A stretch of 64,000 bases of DNA from Egibacteraceae bacterium (lineage in GTDB: Bacteria; Actinomycetota; Nitriliruptoria; Euzebyales; Egibacteraceae): NCBI GenBank assembly GCA_030447925.1, contig JAUJNX010000002.1, positions 1-64,000 on the forward strand. The letters run 5' to 3'. This document shows positions 18,812-28,743 of this stretch, one piece after another. Each line of letters starts with the position of its first letter. Positions within the stretch are counted from its first letter, which is position 1. Position numbers and translations under genes: made by a program. The notes under the pieces are model-generated. The model did no database searches. It was not told where the DNA came from and worked only from the letters and a program-made list of their open reading frames with translations.

Positions 18812-20093
18812 GCGCGGACGCCTCCGCGGCGGGCCGGCGGGGATCGTCGGCGGGCGCGGCGGGGCCGGCGGGCGCGGCCGCCGGGGCGTGCTGGTCCCAG
18901 CGGCGCAACTCGCGGCGGGCGATGGTCATGCGGTGGACCTCGTCGGGGCCGTCGGCCAGGCGCAGCGTGCGCAGGTGGGCGTACAGCCAGGCCAGCGGGA
19001 AGTCGTCGGACACCCCGGCGCCGCCGTGGACCTGGATCGCGCGGTCGATGACGCGCAGGGCGACCGTCGGCGCCGCGACCTTGATCGCCGCGATCTCGAT
19101 GCGCGCGCCCTTGTTGCCGACCGTGTCCATCAGCCAGGCCGCCTTGAGGGTGAGCAGGCGGGCCATCTCCAGGTCGATGCGCGCGTCGGCGATCCAGTCC
19201 TGGACGTTGGCGCGATCCGCGACCCGCTGGCCGAAGGTCGTGCGCGTCAGCGCCCGCCGGCACAGCAGCTCCAGCGCGCGCTCGCCGGCCCCGATCGTGC
19301 GCATGCAGTGGTGGATCCGGCCGGGGCCCAGCCGCGCCTGGGAGATCAGAAAGCCGTCGCCCTCCCCGGCGATCAGGTTGGCCACCGGGACGCGCACGTC
19401 CTCGAACAGGATCTCGGCGTGGCCCTCCTGGTCCTGGTAGCCGAAGACCGGCAGCCCGCGGACCACGGTCACGCCCGGCGTGTCGAGGGGGACAAGGATC
19501 TGGCTCTGCTGGCGGTGGGTCGCCGCAGCGGGGTCGGTCTTGCCCATGACGATCAGGATCCGGCAGTGCGGGTGCAGCGCGCCGGAGATCCACCACTTGC
19601 GCCCGTTGAGGACGTACTCGTCGCCGTCGCGCTCGATGCGCAGCGAGATGTTGGTCGCGTCGGAGCTGGCGACGTCGGGCTCGGTCATGGCGAACGCGGA
19701 GCGGATCTCGCCGTCCAGGAGAGGACGCAGCCAGGCCGCCTGCTGCTCGGCGGTGCCGAACATCGTCAGCACCTCCATGTTCCCGGTGTCGGGCGCCGAG
19801 CAGTTGCACGCCTCCGACGCGATCGCGCTGCGGCCCAGGATCTCCGCGAGCGGCGCGTACTCCAGGTTCGTCAGGCCGGGACCCCAGCCCTCGTGGGGCT
19901 GGAACAGGTTCCACAGGCCCCGCCGGCGCGCCTCGGCCTTCAGCTCCTCCATGACGGGGGGCTGGTGGTGGGGGTCCCCCGACGCGCGCAGCTGCTCGTC
20001 GTAGACCGCCTCGGCCGGGTAGACGCGGGCGTCCATGAAGTCGAGGAGCCGCTCCTCGTACTCGCGGGTGCGCGGGCTCTTCTCGAAGTCCAT
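18804..20093 (-). CDS. acyl-CoA dehydrogenase family protein
   Basis: A 429-residue flavoenzyme of the acyl-CoA dehydrogenase superfamily, ACAD10/11-like by its opening NPHH-type region ([20 protein letters not shown]). [16 protein letters not shown] near residue 138 and WWISGA near 165 are the FAD-binding motifs. [30 protein letters not shown] near 290 and [33 protein letters not shown] near 365 are the C-terminal helical domain with the FAD-contact ending. The last 35 residues are a Pro/Ala tail. The ATG at 20093 follows CAGGAGG. Its operon partner is the LLM oxidoreductase. The acyl chain used is unknown. Confidence 0.9.
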   Translation of the reverse strand: MDFEKSPRTREYEERLLDFMDARVYPAEAVYDEQLRASGDPHHQPPVMEELKAEARRRGLWNLFQPHEGWGPGLTNLEYAPLAEILGRSAIASEACNCSAPDTGNMEVLTMFGTAEQQAAWLRPLLDGEIRSAFAMTEPDVASSDATNISLRIERDGDEYVLNGRKWWISGALHPHCRILIVMGKTDPAAATHRQQSQILVPLDTPGVTVVRGLPVFGYQDQEGHAEILFEDVRVPVANLIAGEGDGFLISQARLGPGRIHHCMRTIGAGERALELLCRRALTRTTFGQRVADRANVQDWIADARIDLEMARLLTLKAAWLMDTVGNKGARIEIAAIKVAAPTVALRVIDRAIQVHGGAGVSDDFPLAWLYAHLRTLRLADGPDEVHRMTIARRELRRWDQHAPAAAPAGPAAPADDPRRPAAEASARG

Positions 20094-20134
20094 CCGGGCC
20101 TCCTGGACGGGGCGGGTGGGACCAGAATGATCGC

Positions 20135-21301
<1,167 letters not shown>

Positions 21302-21310
21302 CCGCCCCCG

Positions 21311-21368
21311 GACCGTGTCGCCCGACTCCGTGCTCGGGAGCCGCCCGGCGTCTGAGGTGCATCCCTAG
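21311..21368 (-). repeat. dispersed 3'-end repeat, single copy after the P450 gene
   Basis: On the minus strand it reads CTAGGGATGCACCTCAGACG, then CCGGGCGGCTCCCGAGCACG, then GAGTCGGGCGACACGGTC. The central TCC-loop-GGA hairpin resembles the 17791 copy, but the flanks differ at several bases. It lies 10 bases after the P450 stop and 12 bases before tRNA-Met. Confidence 0.8.
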
Positions 21369-21380
21369 ACTCCCCTCCCG

Positions 21381-21454
21381 GGGGCCGTAGCTCAGCCGGT
21401 CAGAGCAGGGGACTCATAATCTCTTGGTCGTGGGTTCGAGTCCCACCGGCCCCA
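21381..21454 (+). tRNA. tRNA-Met(CAU), elongator type
   Basis: A 74-base cloverleaf with acceptor GGGGCCG pairing with CGGCCCC. The D-arm is GCTCAGCCGGTCAGAGC and the anticodon loop CTCATAA (CAT). The T-arm GTGGGTTCGAGTCCCAC is complete, and the discriminator is A. The ACTCATAATC anticodon arm matches elongator tRNA-Met of actinobacteria. A CAU-anticodon isoleucine tRNA cannot be fully excluded. CCA is not encoded. Fourteen bases of its 3' end recur at 22572-22585. Confidence 0.92.
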
Positions 21455-21540
21455 CCTCCGCAGCTCGGCAGCCGAGGGACGTCCGGCTGGGTCGCCACAC
21501 GCACCGCCGCCCGACCTCCCCCTTCGCCACGTCGACGCTG

Positions 21541-22455
21541 TCACCCACCAGCGGACGTCGGCCGGCGGTAGCCGTGGGTCTGGTCGCGGCGCACGAAGCC
21601 GAGCGAGCGGTAGAGGGCAGCTGCGGGGGCGTTGGTGGTGTCGTGCTCCACGCGCGCGGTGTCCATCCCCGCGTCGGTCATGACGCGGAGGGCGTGGAGC
21701 ATCAGTGCGCGGGCCAGGCCCCGGCGCCGGAAGTCGGCGTGGGTGCCGACGGGCTCGAACAGGCCGACACGGTTCAGGTCATCGAGCCAGATCCGTGTGA
21801 ACCCCGCGATGCGCCCCTCGGGGGCGACGACGACCAGCTCGCGGGCGGGATCGTAGCCCGGCCCGACCATGACCCGATCGCGGTACTCCCGCGGCCCCCA
21901 GCGGTCCCCGAACGCGCTGCGCCGCACCTCCGCGAGCCCTTCGCCGTCGGCGCGCGTGACGGCGCGGATCGCGAACCCGGCGGGCAGGCGGGGCAGCGGG
22001 ACCGGATCGCGCAGCGGGCGGTAGGTGATGTCGTCGAACACCCGGAACGGCGCGAAGCCGAGCTGCCGGAGGAGCGCGGCCCGCACCTCGTCGCATCCGT
22101 AGACGTCGGTGACCACCTCGTCGCCGGCCTCCCCCAGCCGGTCGGCCGTCGCGGCGGCAGTGGTGTCGAGCATCGCCAGCTCCGCCGTGGAGCCCCGCAG
22201 CGCGGGTGCGGCGAACAGGTCGAAGACGTTGCCGAACCGACCCGTTATGGCGATGCCCGCCACCTCCTCCCCGTCCTCCCACACGACGACGAAGGCACCG
22301 ACCGGCTGGCGACCGCGCGCCTCCTCCACGATCCGGTGCGCGAGGTGCCCGGCGTGACAGTACGCGCACGGCCCGGCCTCGTGGATCCACCTCGTGAGCG
22401 CCGCCTGCAGGCGCAGCAACTCGCTGTCCTCGCAGGGACGCGCCGCCCCGACCAC
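21541..22455 (-). CDS. tandem GNAT acetyltransferase
   Basis: A 304-residue protein with two GNAT folds. The N-terminal half (about residues 1-135) is degenerate (VVVWEDGEEVAGIAITGRFGNVFDLFAAPALRGS). The C-terminal half is complete: ELVVVAPEGRIAGFTRIWLD, then the acetyl-CoA loop THADFRRRGLARALMLHALRVM, then VEHDTTNAPAAALYRSLGFVRR. The acceptor is unknown. The GTG at 22455 is preferred to longer starts because GGGAGGAGG lies a few bases upstream; the reading frame above it is arginine-rich filler. The gene sits between tRNA-Met and a 14-base copy of that tRNA's 3' end, which could be a relic of integration. Confidence 0.82.
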   Translation of the reverse strand: MVGAARPCEDSELLRLQAALTRWIHEAGPCAYCHAGHLAHRIVEEARGRQPVGAFVVVWEDGEEVAGIAITGRFGNVFDLFAAPALRGSTAELAMLDTTAAATADRLGEAGDEVVTDVYGCDEVRAALLRQLGFAPFRVFDDITYRPLRDPVPLPRLPAGFAIRAVTRADGEGLAEVRRSAFGDRWGPREYRDRVMVGPGYDPARELVVVAPEGRIAGFTRIWLDDLNRVGLFEPVGTHADFRRRGLARALMLHALRVMTDAGMDTARVEHDTTNAPAAALYRSLGFVRRDQTHGYRRPTSAGG

Positions 22456-22571
22456 ACCGCCTCCTCCCGCACGGACACGGTGAGGGCCATCCGGCCTGCA
22501 GATCCGCACCGCCCACCTTAGGAGCCCGTCCCGTGCGCGGGTCCCAGGGCCGCGGCACTTCGATGGCTCGG

Positions 22572-22585
22572 GTCCCACCGGCCCC
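22572..22585 (+). repeat. copy of the 3' end of tRNA-Met (possible att remnant)
   Basis: GTCCCACCGGCCCC is identical to 21440-21453 in tRNA-Met. Extending three bases left and six right keeps 21 of 24 positions matching. The two copies bracket the GNAT gene. Confidence 0.55.
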
Positions 22586-22647
22586 GCCGCCAGGTCGAGG
22601 ATGGTGGGACGGCGAGGTCGGCCTCGGGCCGTCGTCCAGGAGGGGCG

Positions 22648-23535
22648 ATGAAGCTGCACGACGGTGAGGTCGAGATCGACGCGGGGCTGGTCGGGCGGCT
22701 GGTGGCGGCGCAGTTCCCCGACCTGGCGGGACTGGCGGTCCGGGCGGTGCGGTCGACGGGGACCGTGAACGCGATCTACCGGATCGGTGACCGGCTCTGC
22801 GCGCGGCTGCCGCGCGTGCCCGCGGCGGTGGCGGACCTTGACCGGGAGCGGCGGTGGCTACCCGAGCTCGCCGGGCACCTGTCGCTGCGGGTCCCGGAGC
22901 CGGTCGCGCAGGGTCGGCCCACGGGCGAGTACCCGCTCCCCTGGGCGATCTACGGCTGGATCGAGGGCCGGCCCTACGCCGACGGGCTCGTCGACGAGTC
23001 CCGGGCGGCCCGCGACCTCGCGCGCTTCGTCGCCGAGCTGCGCCGGATCGAGGTCCCGGAGGAGGCGCCGCGCGCCGGGCGGGCACCCCTCCCCGAGCTC
23101 GACGCGGTCACGCGGGCGGCGATCGCGGCGGCGGGCGACGGCATCGATGGCGCCGGGGCGGCCGCCGCCTGGGAGGAGGCGCTGGGCGCGCCGGCGTGGG
23201 CGGGGGCGCCGGTCTGGATCCACAGCGACCTGCTACGGCCCAACGTCCTGGTCCACGGTGGGCGGCTCGCGGCGGTCATCGACTTCGGGTCGGCGGGCGT
23301 CGGTGACCCGGCCATGGACGTGATCCCCGCCTGGAGCGTGTTCGGCCCCGCCGGGCGGGCGGTGTTCCGCGCCGCCCTGGACGTCCCCGACGGCACCTGG
23401 CGTCGGGCCCGCGGTGTGGCCCTCCACCAGGCGGCCCTGATCGTCCCGTACTACCGGGTCACCAACCCGGCGTTCGCCGCACTGGCCGTGCGGACCGTCG
23501 AGCAGGTCCTCGCCGACGCCGCGGGAGCGGACTGA
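22648..23535 (+). CDS. aminoglycoside phosphotransferase (APH) family kinase
   Basis: A 295-residue eukaryotic-kinase-like protein. The catalytic loop is WIHSDLLRPNVLV near residue 190 (H-x-D-x4-N), and the metal-binding Asp is in AVIDFGSAGVGDPAMD near 208. The N-lobe shows TVNAIYRIGDRLCARLP and an LDRERRWLPELAGHL helix. Such enzymes phosphorylate aminoglycosides, macrolides, sugars or amino alcohols, and homology alone does not show antibiotic resistance. The ATG at 22648 is preceded by AGGAGGGG. It is divergent from the GNAT gene; the 190 bases between them hold a copy of the tRNA-Met 3' end. Confidence 0.9.
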   Translation: MKLHDGEVEIDAGLVGRLVAAQFPDLAGLAVRAVRSTGTVNAIYRIGDRLCARLPRVPAAVADLDRERRWLPELAGHLSLRVPEPVAQGRPTGEYPLPWAIYGWIEGRPYADGLVDESRAARDLARFVAELRRIEVPEEAPRAGRAPLPELDAVTRAAIAAAGDGIDGAGAAAAWEEALGAPAWAGAPVWIHSDLLRPNVLVHGGRLAAVIDFGSAGVGDPAMDVIPAWSVFGPAGRAVFRAALDVPDGTWRRARGVALHQAALIVPYYRVTNPAFAALAVRTVEQVLADAAGAD

Positions 23536-23583
23536 CCTGTGGATCGTGGCCCGGCGGGCTCCGCGCGGCGGCAGGATCGCGGG

Positions 23584-24243
23584 ATGGGCTACCGGGGCAA
23601 GACCAGGGAGCGGGAGGAGGCCCGGGCGCTGCGCGCCGCCGGCCTGACGATGCCCGCCATCGCGGAGCGGCTGGGGGTGTCCCGCAGCTCGGTGTCGCTG
23701 TGGACGCGCGACGTGCCCGTCGACCCGGTCACGCCGCGCAGCCGGGCGGGCCCCCGCCGGCGCGAGCCCAACGCGCTCCAGCGCCGCAAGGCGGCCGAGA
23801 TCGAGCGCCTCCAGGCCGAGGGCCGCGCCCGCATCGGCCGGCTCAGCGACCGCGAGTTCCTCGTGGCCGGCGCCGCCCTCTACGCCGGTGAGGGCGCCAA
23901 GCGCGACGGCGAGGTCCGGTTCACCAACACCGACGAGCGGATGGTCCGGCTGTTCTGCGCCTGGCTGCGGGCGATGTTCGAGATCGACGAGGGCCGGCTG
24001 CGCGTCCGCCTCTACCTGCACGAGGGCCTGGACCTGGAGGTCGCGGTGGCGCACTGGGCGCGGGTCACGGGCATCCCGGCGAGGCAGTTCGTGGCGCCGT
24101 ACCGGGCGGTCCCGGACCCGTCCATCCGCCAGACGAAGCACCCTCACGGCTGCGTGAGCATCGGCTACAGTTGCGCGGCCACCCACCGAGGCATCATGGG
24201 GCTGGTACACGCGCTCCTGGATAGCGCGGCCCTTCCGGGGTAG
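23584..24243 (+). CDS. helix-turn-helix protein of unknown role, 3' end overlaps tRNA-Asn
   Basis: A 219-residue protein. Residues 8-45 form a resolvase-like helix-turn-helix (REREEARALRAAGLTMPAIA, ERLGVSRSSVSLWTRDVP). A basic linker follows, then a conserved-looking domain with ALYAGEGAKRDGEVRFTNTD, MVRLFCAWLRAMF and VRLYLHEGLDLEVAVAHW near residues 97-160. KHPHGCVSIGYSCAATHRGIM is near the end. The second domain has the look of single-chain LAGLIDADG/WhiA-like folds (Y-x-GEG, strand-helix pairs), but I am not certain. The ATG at 23584 is chosen for AGGA upstream and because the HTH starts there. The stop TAG (24241-24243) is made by bases 8-10 of tRNA-Asn. Confidence 0.75.
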   Translation: MGYRGKTREREEARALRAAGLTMPAIAERLGVSRSSVSLWTRDVPVDPVTPRSRAGPRRREPNALQRRKAAEIERLQAEGRARIGRLSDREFLVAGAALYAGEGAKRDGEVRFTNTDERMVRLFCAWLRAMFEIDEGRLRVRLYLHEGLDLEVAVAHWARVTGIPARQFVAPYRAVPDPSIRQTKHPHGCVSIGYSCAATHRGIMGLVHALLDSAALPG

Positions 24244-24307
24244 CTCAATTGGCAGAGCAGCGCACTGTTAATGCGAAGGTTTGTGGGTTCGAGTCCCACC
24301 CCCGGAG
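24234..24307 (+). tRNA. tRNA-Asn(GUU)
   Basis: Acceptor TCCGGGG pairs with CCCCGGA, the D-arm is GCTCAATTGGCAGAGC, the anticodon loop CTGTTAA (GTT), the T-arm GTGGGTTCGAGTCCCAC and the discriminator G. The lowest anticodon-stem pair is a G-A mismatch. CCA is not encoded. The first ten bases overlap the 3' end of the upstream HTH gene. Confidence 0.95.
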
Positions 24308-24326
24308 CTCACAGGAGGAACGCAGC

Positions 24327-24572
24327 ATGGGGTTCAGGTTCGGGCTGCTGGTCGGGGCCGCGATCGGGTACGTGCTGGGCGCCAAGGCCGGACGTGCGCG
24401 GTACGAGCAGATCGCCGCGTCGTGGCGCCGGTTCGTCCGGTCGGAGCAGGCGCAGCAGCTGGGCGCGGAGCTCAAGGTCGCGGGTGAGACGCTCGCGGAG
24501 GGCGCGACCGAGCAGGTGGCGAAGGTCACCGAGATGGTCCGCACCGAGAGCAACGGCATCCACCAGCCGTAG
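24327..24572 (+). CDS. YtxH-like small membrane-anchored protein
   Basis: An 81-residue protein. It starts MGFRFGLLVGAAIGYVLGAK, one glycine-rich membrane helix of the YtxH type, followed by an amphipathic basic/acidic stretch (AGRARYEQIAASWRRFV) and a helical tail. YtxH-type proteins are envelope-associated and general-stress related in Bacillus, with no known enzyme activity. The ATG at 24327 is preceded by ACAGGAGGAACG, a very good ribosome site. It lies 19 bases after tRNA-Asn, so it may be co-transcribed with the tRNA. It is convergent with sigA. Confidence 0.75.
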   Translation: MGFRFGLLVGAAIGYVLGAKAGRARYEQIAASWRRFVRSEQAQQLGAELKVAGETLAEGATEQVAKVTEMVRTESNGIHQP

Positions 24573-24577
24573 CCGCG

Positions 24578-24596
24578 CGGGCGGCCAAGCCGCCCG
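24578..24596. terminator. bidirectional terminator-like hairpin between ytxH-like gene and sigA
   Basis: CGGGCGGC-CAA-GCCGCCCG, an eight-pair perfect stem with a three-base loop, between two convergent stops. The right arm is part of the dispersed repeat. There is no T run, as is usual in such GC-rich genomes. Confidence 0.55.
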
Positions 24597-24617
24597 GCGT
24601 CTGAGGTGCACCCCTAG
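24585..24617 (-). repeat. dispersed 3'-end repeat, half copy carrying the sigA stop codon
   Basis: On the minus strand CTAGGGGTGCACCTCAGACG is followed by CCGGGCGGCTTGG, the left half of the 47401 and 50290 repeats. The CTAG at 24614-24617 contains the TAG stop of sigA (24614-24616). Confidence 0.85.
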
Positions 24618-25801
24618 TCCAGGTAGTCCCGGAGCTGCTGGCTCCGGGCGGGGTGGCGCAGCTTCGACAGGGTCTTCGACTCGATCTGGCGGATGCGCTC
24701 GCGGGTGACGCCGAAGGCGCTGCCCACCTCCTCCAGGGTGCGCGGCTGTCCGTCGACCATCCCGAAGCGCAGCTCCACGACCTTGCGCTCGCGCTCGGTG
24801 AGGGTGTCCAGGACGCCGTCGAGCTGCTCGCGCAGCAGCTTGAAGGTGGCCGCGTCCAGCGGGACGATCGCGTCGGCGTCCTCGATGAAGTCCCCGAGGT
24901 TGGAGTCCTCCTCCTCCCCCACCGGGCTCTCCAGGCTGATCGGCTCCTGGGCGATGGCCAGGATCTCCTCGACCCGCTCCGGGCTCATCTCCAGCTTCGC
25001 GCCGACCTCCTCCATCGTCGGCTCGCGGCCCAGCTCCTGGAGCAGCTCGCGCTGGGTCCGGACCAGCTTGTTGATGGTCTCGACCATGTGGACGGGCACG
25101 CGGATGGTGCGGGCCTGGTCCGCGATCGCGCGGGTGATCGCCTGGCGGATCCACCACGTCGCATAGGTCGAGAACTTGTACCCCTTGGTGTAGTCGAACT
25201 TCTCCACCGCGCGGATCAGCCCGAGGTTGCCCTCCTGGATGAGGTCGAGGAACAGCAGGCCGCGGCCCACGTAGCGCTTGGCGATCGACACGACCAGGCG
25301 CAGGTTCGACTCGACCAGGCGCCGGCGGGCGTACTGGCCGCCGCGCTCGATGCGGCGCAGCTCCAGGCGCCGGCGCGTATCCAGCTCCGCGGGCGCGCGC
25401 AGCATCACCGACGCGGCCAGCCCCGCCTCGATGCGCTTGGCGAGGTCGACCTCCTCCTCGGCGGAGAGCAGCGAGACGCGCCCGATCTCCTTGAGGTACA
25501 TCCGCACCGGGTCGCCCGGCAGCGTCGGCCCGCGGTCCTCCGCCCGCGCGCGGGCCGGCTCCGGACGCGGCGCGGGCCGCACCCCCGCCGCCGCCTGCGC
25601 GGCGTCGACGACCTCGATCCCCTCCGCCCGCAGGAGCCGCGCGAGCGGCACCGCCTGGCGGTCGCCGTCCTGCAGCCCGTCGAGGACCTCGGCGACGTCG
25701 TCGCCGGTGACGTAGCCGCGGCCCCGCCCCAGGTGCAGCAGGTCGGTGACGGCGGTGGTCTCCAGGAGGCGGTCGCCGGCGGCCGGCGCGGGGGTCGTCA
25801 T
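24614..25801 (-). CDS. sigA: primary RNA polymerase sigma factor (RpoD/SigA type)
   Basis: A 395-residue sigma-70. Region 1.2 is [21 protein letters not shown] near residue 97. Region 2 includes [39 protein letters not shown] and the -10 recognition helix [18 protein letters not shown] near 215-245. Region 3 is [14 protein letters not shown], and region 4 ends with the [34 protein letters not shown], the group 1 signature. Its N-terminus is short (no long region 1.1). It starts four bases after the dnaG stop and is co-transcribed in the dgt-dnaG-sigA order typical of the macromolecular synthesis operon. As the housekeeping sigma it would read the TANNNT boxes described here. Confidence 0.96.
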   Translation of the reverse strand: MTTPAPAAGDRLLETTAVTDLLHLGRGRGYVTGDDVAEVLDGLQDGDRQAVPLARLLRAEGIEVVDAAQAAAGVRPAPRPEPARARAEDRGPTLPGDPVRMYLKEIGRVSLLSAEEEVDLAKRIEAGLAASVMLRAPAELDTRRRLELRRIERGGQYARRRLVESNLRLVVSIAKRYVGRGLLFLDLIQEGNLGLIRAVEKFDYTKGYKFSTYATWWIRQAITRAIADQARTIRVPVHMVETINKLVRTQRELLQELGREPTMEEVGAKLEMSPERVEEILAIAQEPISLESPVGEEEDSNLGDFIEDADAIVPLDAATFKLLREQLDGVLDTLTERERKVVELRFGMVDGQPRTLEEVGSAFGVTRERIRQIESKTLSKLRHPARSQQLRDYLD

Positions 25802-25805
25802 GGCC

Positions 25806-27647
25806 CTACGCCGTCCGCCCGGCCAGCAGGGCGCGCCGGCGCAGCTGCAGGCTCAGCAGCGCCGCGGACAGGTCGCGGTGCTCGTCGGCCGCCGCGTGGA
25901 CGCGGCCCAGGCGGTCGCGCAGGTCGGCGATCCGGCGCTCGACCGCCGCGGCGCGCAGGCGCGCCAGCGACTCGTCGACATGCGCCGCGGTCTGCAGCGG
26001 CAGGTCCGACAGCGCGAGGGCGCGGACGCGCCGGCGCGCGTCGTCGTCCGGGAGCAGCTCCAGCACCTCCTCCAGCGCCGCGGTCCGGGCCGCCGTGAGG
26101 GCGGTGAACAGCTGGCGGGACGCCGGGGCGCGGAAGTCCTCGGCGGTGACCTCCTGCCAGGTGTCGGGCAGCAGGTCGGGCCGCTGAAGCGCGGCCTGCA
26201 GAACGGTGCGCTCCAGCGCCATCTGCGGGTCCCGCTGCGGGGTGCCGACGTCGCCGGGCCGTGACGGCGCGGCGGCGGACGCCGGGGCGGCCGGGGCACC
26301 CGCGCCGCCCGGCGTGGCGGGCGCGGCGGCGTCGAGGTCGCGCTCGATGAGGTCGGCGTTGAGCCGCACCATCGGGGCGACGACGTCGCGGATGTAGCGG
26401 TAGCGCAGGAAGCGGTCGCCGATCGCGCCGAGCAGCGGGAACGTGCGCCGGTACGCGTCGACCTGGCCCTCGGGCGTGGAGGTGTCGGCGGTGCGCAGGA
26501 GCTGGGCGATCTGGAACTCGACGGCCGTCACCACGCCCCGCAGCGCCGCGGCGACGGCGTCGGGACCCTGGCGCGACAGGTCGGCGGGATCCTGCCCGGG
26601 GGGCAGCGGGAGGACGGCGACCTCGCGGATGCCGGCCTGCTCGGCCAGGCCGCGCGCCTTGTCCGCCGCGGCGAAGCCCGCGTCGTCGGCGTCCAGGGCG
26701 AGGATCACCCTCGAGGCGTGGCGCTCCAGCAGCGCGAAGTGCTCGGCGGTCAGCGCCGTGCCGCAGGTCGCCACCGCGTTGCGGTGCCCGGCGAGGTGCA
26801 GGCCGATGACGTCCATGTAGCCCTCGACGACCAGGACCGTCTGGCGCCGCTGGATCTCCGCGCGGGCGTGGTTCAGCCCGTACAGGGTCCGCGACTTGCG
26901 GTAGACCTCGGTCTCCGGAGAGTTCACGTACTTCGGCGGCGTGCCGTCGCGCATCGCGGTCTGCAGGTCCAGGCCCGGCACCAGCCGCCCGCCGAAGGCG
27001 ATGACGTCGCGCCCGCCCGGGTCGGCGATCGGGAAGATCACCCGGCCGCGGAAGCGGTCGACCAGCCCGCGCTTGCCCTGCGACGACAGCCCCGCGTCCA
27101 GGGCCTCCGCCGGCGTGAACCCCCGCGCCAGCAGGTGCCGCGAGAGCGCGTCCCAGCTGTCGGGGGCCCAGCCCAGGCCGAACGCCCCCGCCGCGTCGGT
27201 GTCGACCCCGCGGCCGGCCAGGTAGTCCCGCGCGGGCCCGCCGGCGGGCGACGCGAGCGCGTCGCGGTAGAACGCGGCGGCCTCCGCGAGCGCCTCCGAC
27301 AGCCGCGTCCGGCGCCCCAGCGCCTTGCGCTGGCCGGGGCTCAGCTCCTCGTAGCGCAGCTCGTGGCCGACCGCCCGGGCCAGGCGCTCGACCGCCTCGG
27401 GGAAGGCCAGGGCCTCGACCTTCATGAGGAAGTCGTAGACGTCGCCGCCCTCGTTGCAGCCGAAGCAGTGCCACCAGCGCCGCTGCGGGTCGACGGTGAA
27501 CGAGGGTGTCTTCTCCGCGTGCAGCGGGCACAGGCCCTTCAGCCGCGTCCCCGCGCGCGTCAGGGCGGTGTAGTCACCGACGACCGCAACGATGTCCGCG
27601 CGGTCCCGCAGCGCCTGCACGTCCTGCTCGTTGATGCGACCCGGCAC
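25806..27647 (-). CDS. dnaG: DNA primase
   Basis: A 613-residue primase that makes RNA primers on the lagging strand. The CHC2 zinc finger is complete: [13 protein letters not shown] and [11 protein letters not shown] near residues 38-68. The catalytic core runs about 110-420 with the Toprim site [17 protein letters not shown] near 265 and LALDADDAG near 313. The C-terminal helicase-binding part (about 450-613) is alpha-helical and rich in Ala and Arg. The GTG at 27647 has CAGGAG eight bases ahead. A -10 TACACT at 27678-27683 gives it its own promoter within the operon. Confidence 0.96.
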   Translation of the reverse strand: MPGRINEQDVQALRDRADIVAVVGDYTALTRAGTRLKGLCPLHAEKTPSFTVDPQRRWWHCFGCNEGGDVYDFLMKVEALAFPEAVERLARAVGHELRYEELSPGQRKALGRRTRLSEALAEAAAFYRDALASPAGGPARDYLAGRGVDTDAAGAFGLGWAPDSWDALSRHLLARGFTPAEALDAGLSSQGKRGLVDRFRGRVIFPIADPGGRDVIAFGGRLVPGLDLQTAMRDGTPPKYVNSPETEVYRKSRTLYGLNHARAEIQRRQTVLVVEGYMDVIGLHLAGHRNAVATCGTALTAEHFALLERHASRVILALDADDAGFAAADKARGLAEQAGIREVAVLPLPPGQDPADLSRQGPDAVAAALRGVVTAVEFQIAQLLRTADTSTPEGQVDAYRRTFPLLGAIGDRFLRYRYIRDVVAPMVRLNADLIERDLDAAAPATPGGAGAPAAPASAAAPSRPGDVGTPQRDPQMALERTVLQAALQRPDLLPDTWQEVTAEDFRAPASRQLFTALTAARTAALEEVLELLPDDDARRRVRALALSDLPLQTAAHVDESLARLRAAAVERRIADLRDRLGRVHAAADEHRDLSAALLSLQLRRRALLAGRTA

Positions 27648-27677
27648 GCGACGCTCCTGGATCCGGGGAGGAACGGC

Positions 27678-27683
27678 AGTGTA
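27678..27683 (-). promoter_or_regulatory. -10 box of dnaG-sigA
   Basis: TACACT within CGTTACACTGC on the minus strand, about 30 bases upstream of the dnaG start, giving a short leader with AGGAG. The same 11 bases occur ahead of phoH at 45703-45708. Confidence 0.5.
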
Positions 27684-27696
27684 ACGGTGGCCCGGG

Positions 27697-28719
27697 CTAG
27701 GGAGCCGTCGGCGGCCCGGGGAGGAACAGCCGTTCGAAGGTCGTCACCGCGCGCGCATCGGTCATGCCGCTGACCTCGTCCAGGACGCGGACCACGGTGG
27801 GGTCGTGGGCACGCGCGGGAGCCGGCAGCGCGTCGGGGTGCTCCAGCTGGTGCACCACCAGGCTGCGCAGGCAGTGCACGGCCCGGTCCTGGCGCGCCCG
27901 CGGTGACCCCCGGCCGAGCACCTCGGTGTCCAGCCACGCGCGCAGCCCGGCGAGGATCTCCTCGCGCGCGGGCGACAGGCGCACCTCCGGCTGGTCCATC
28001 GAGGTGTCGACGACGTCGGCGACCAGGGCCGCCACCTGGGCGCTCTCGCCCTCGCCCAGCCCGCGGCGCACGTGCGGCGGCGTCCGGCCGGGGTCGACGA
28101 GGCCCGACGCGATCGCCGCGGCGAGGTCGGCGGTCGCGCCGACGACCGCGCCCGCCACGCGCACCGCCTGACCCTCGGGGGTGGCCGGCGGGGGCATGGA
28201 CCAGGGGTGGTGCAGGATCCCCTCGCGCACCTCCCAGGTGAGGTTGAGCCCGCGGCCGCCGCGCTCCAGGACCTCCACCACCCGGACGCTCTGCTCGTGC
28301 TGGCGGAACGGCTCGTCGGTGAAGACCGCCAGCGCCTCCTCGCCCGCGTCGCCGAACGGGGGGTAGCCGACCTCCGCGCCCAGCGCGACGGCCTCGACGA
28401 GGTCCTCGTTCAGCCGCAGGGCGCGCGCCAGGGTGCGCGCGACCTGGGAGACCTCCAGGACGTGCTGGAGCCGGACGCGGTCGCGGTCGACGGCCAGCCG
28501 GTCGCCGGCCGCGACGAAGGCCCGCGTCTTGTCGGCCAGCCGCCGGAACGCGAGCGTGCGGATGATCCGGTCGCGGTCCTGCTGGAAGGCGGTGCGCAGC
28601 GGGTCGGGGTCCTCGTGGCGCTCCCGGCCCTTGGTGTCGACCGCGAGGGTGGCCCAGGTCGACAGGCTGGCGCGCTCGTAGTCCTCCGTCCGCTGCCGCC
28701 CACCCGCCGACTGCCTCAC
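27697..28719 (-). CDS. dGTPase (Dgt) family HD-domain homologue with degenerate metal site
   Basis: A 340-residue protein clearly related to dNTP triphosphohydrolases: DYERASLSTWATLAVDTKGR, RTAFQQDRDRIIRTLAFRRLADKTRAF and LEVSQVARTLARALRLNEDLVEAVAL match the family. In active enzymes the next segment is A-HD-LGH-x-PFGH; here it is GAEVGYPPFGD, so the HD pair is A-E and both following His are Tyr and Asp. The later H-D-x2-D region reads GATADLAAA. Only the first His (LQHVLEV) remains. Without these ligands phosphohydrolase activity is improbable; a nucleotide-binding or structural role is possible. The GTG at 28719 is preceded by TACGAT at seven bases, so probably leaderless. It heads the dnaG-sigA cluster. 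Confidence 0.85.
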   Translation of the reverse strand: MRQSAGGRQRTEDYERASLSTWATLAVDTKGRERHEDPDPLRTAFQQDRDRIIRTLAFRRLADKTRAFVAAGDRLAVDRDRVRLQHVLEVSQVARTLARALRLNEDLVEAVALGAEVGYPPFGDAGEEALAVFTDEPFRQHEQSVRVVEVLERGGRGLNLTWEVREGILHHPWSMPPPATPEGQAVRVAGAVVGATADLAAAIASGLVDPGRTPPHVRRGLGEGESAQVAALVADVVDTSMDQPEVRLSPAREEILAGLRAWLDTEVLGRGSPRARQDRAVHCLRSLVVHQLEHPDALPAPARAHDPTVVRVLDEVSGMTDARAVTTFERLFLPGPPTAP

Positions 28720-28726
28720 GCCGGTG

Positions 28727-28732
28727 ATCGTA
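28727..28732 (-). promoter_or_regulatory. -10 box of dGTPase-like gene (leaderless)
   Basis: TACGAT on the minus strand, seven bases from the GTG at 28719. It overlaps by two bases the -10 box of the divergent gene. Confidence 0.55.
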
Positions 28733-28736
28733 GCAT
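28731..28736 (+). promoter_or_regulatory. -10 box of small membrane-protein gene (leaderless)
   Basis: TAGCAT, seven bases from the ATG at 28744. The TA at 28731-28732 is shared with the minus-strand -10 box. Confidence 0.55.
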
Positions 28737-28743
28737 CGGGGTC

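Noticed and set aside
22648-23535. APH-family gene as an antibiotic-resistance determinant
   Set aside because: Family membership alone does not show drug specificity, and nothing around it suggests a resistance cassette.
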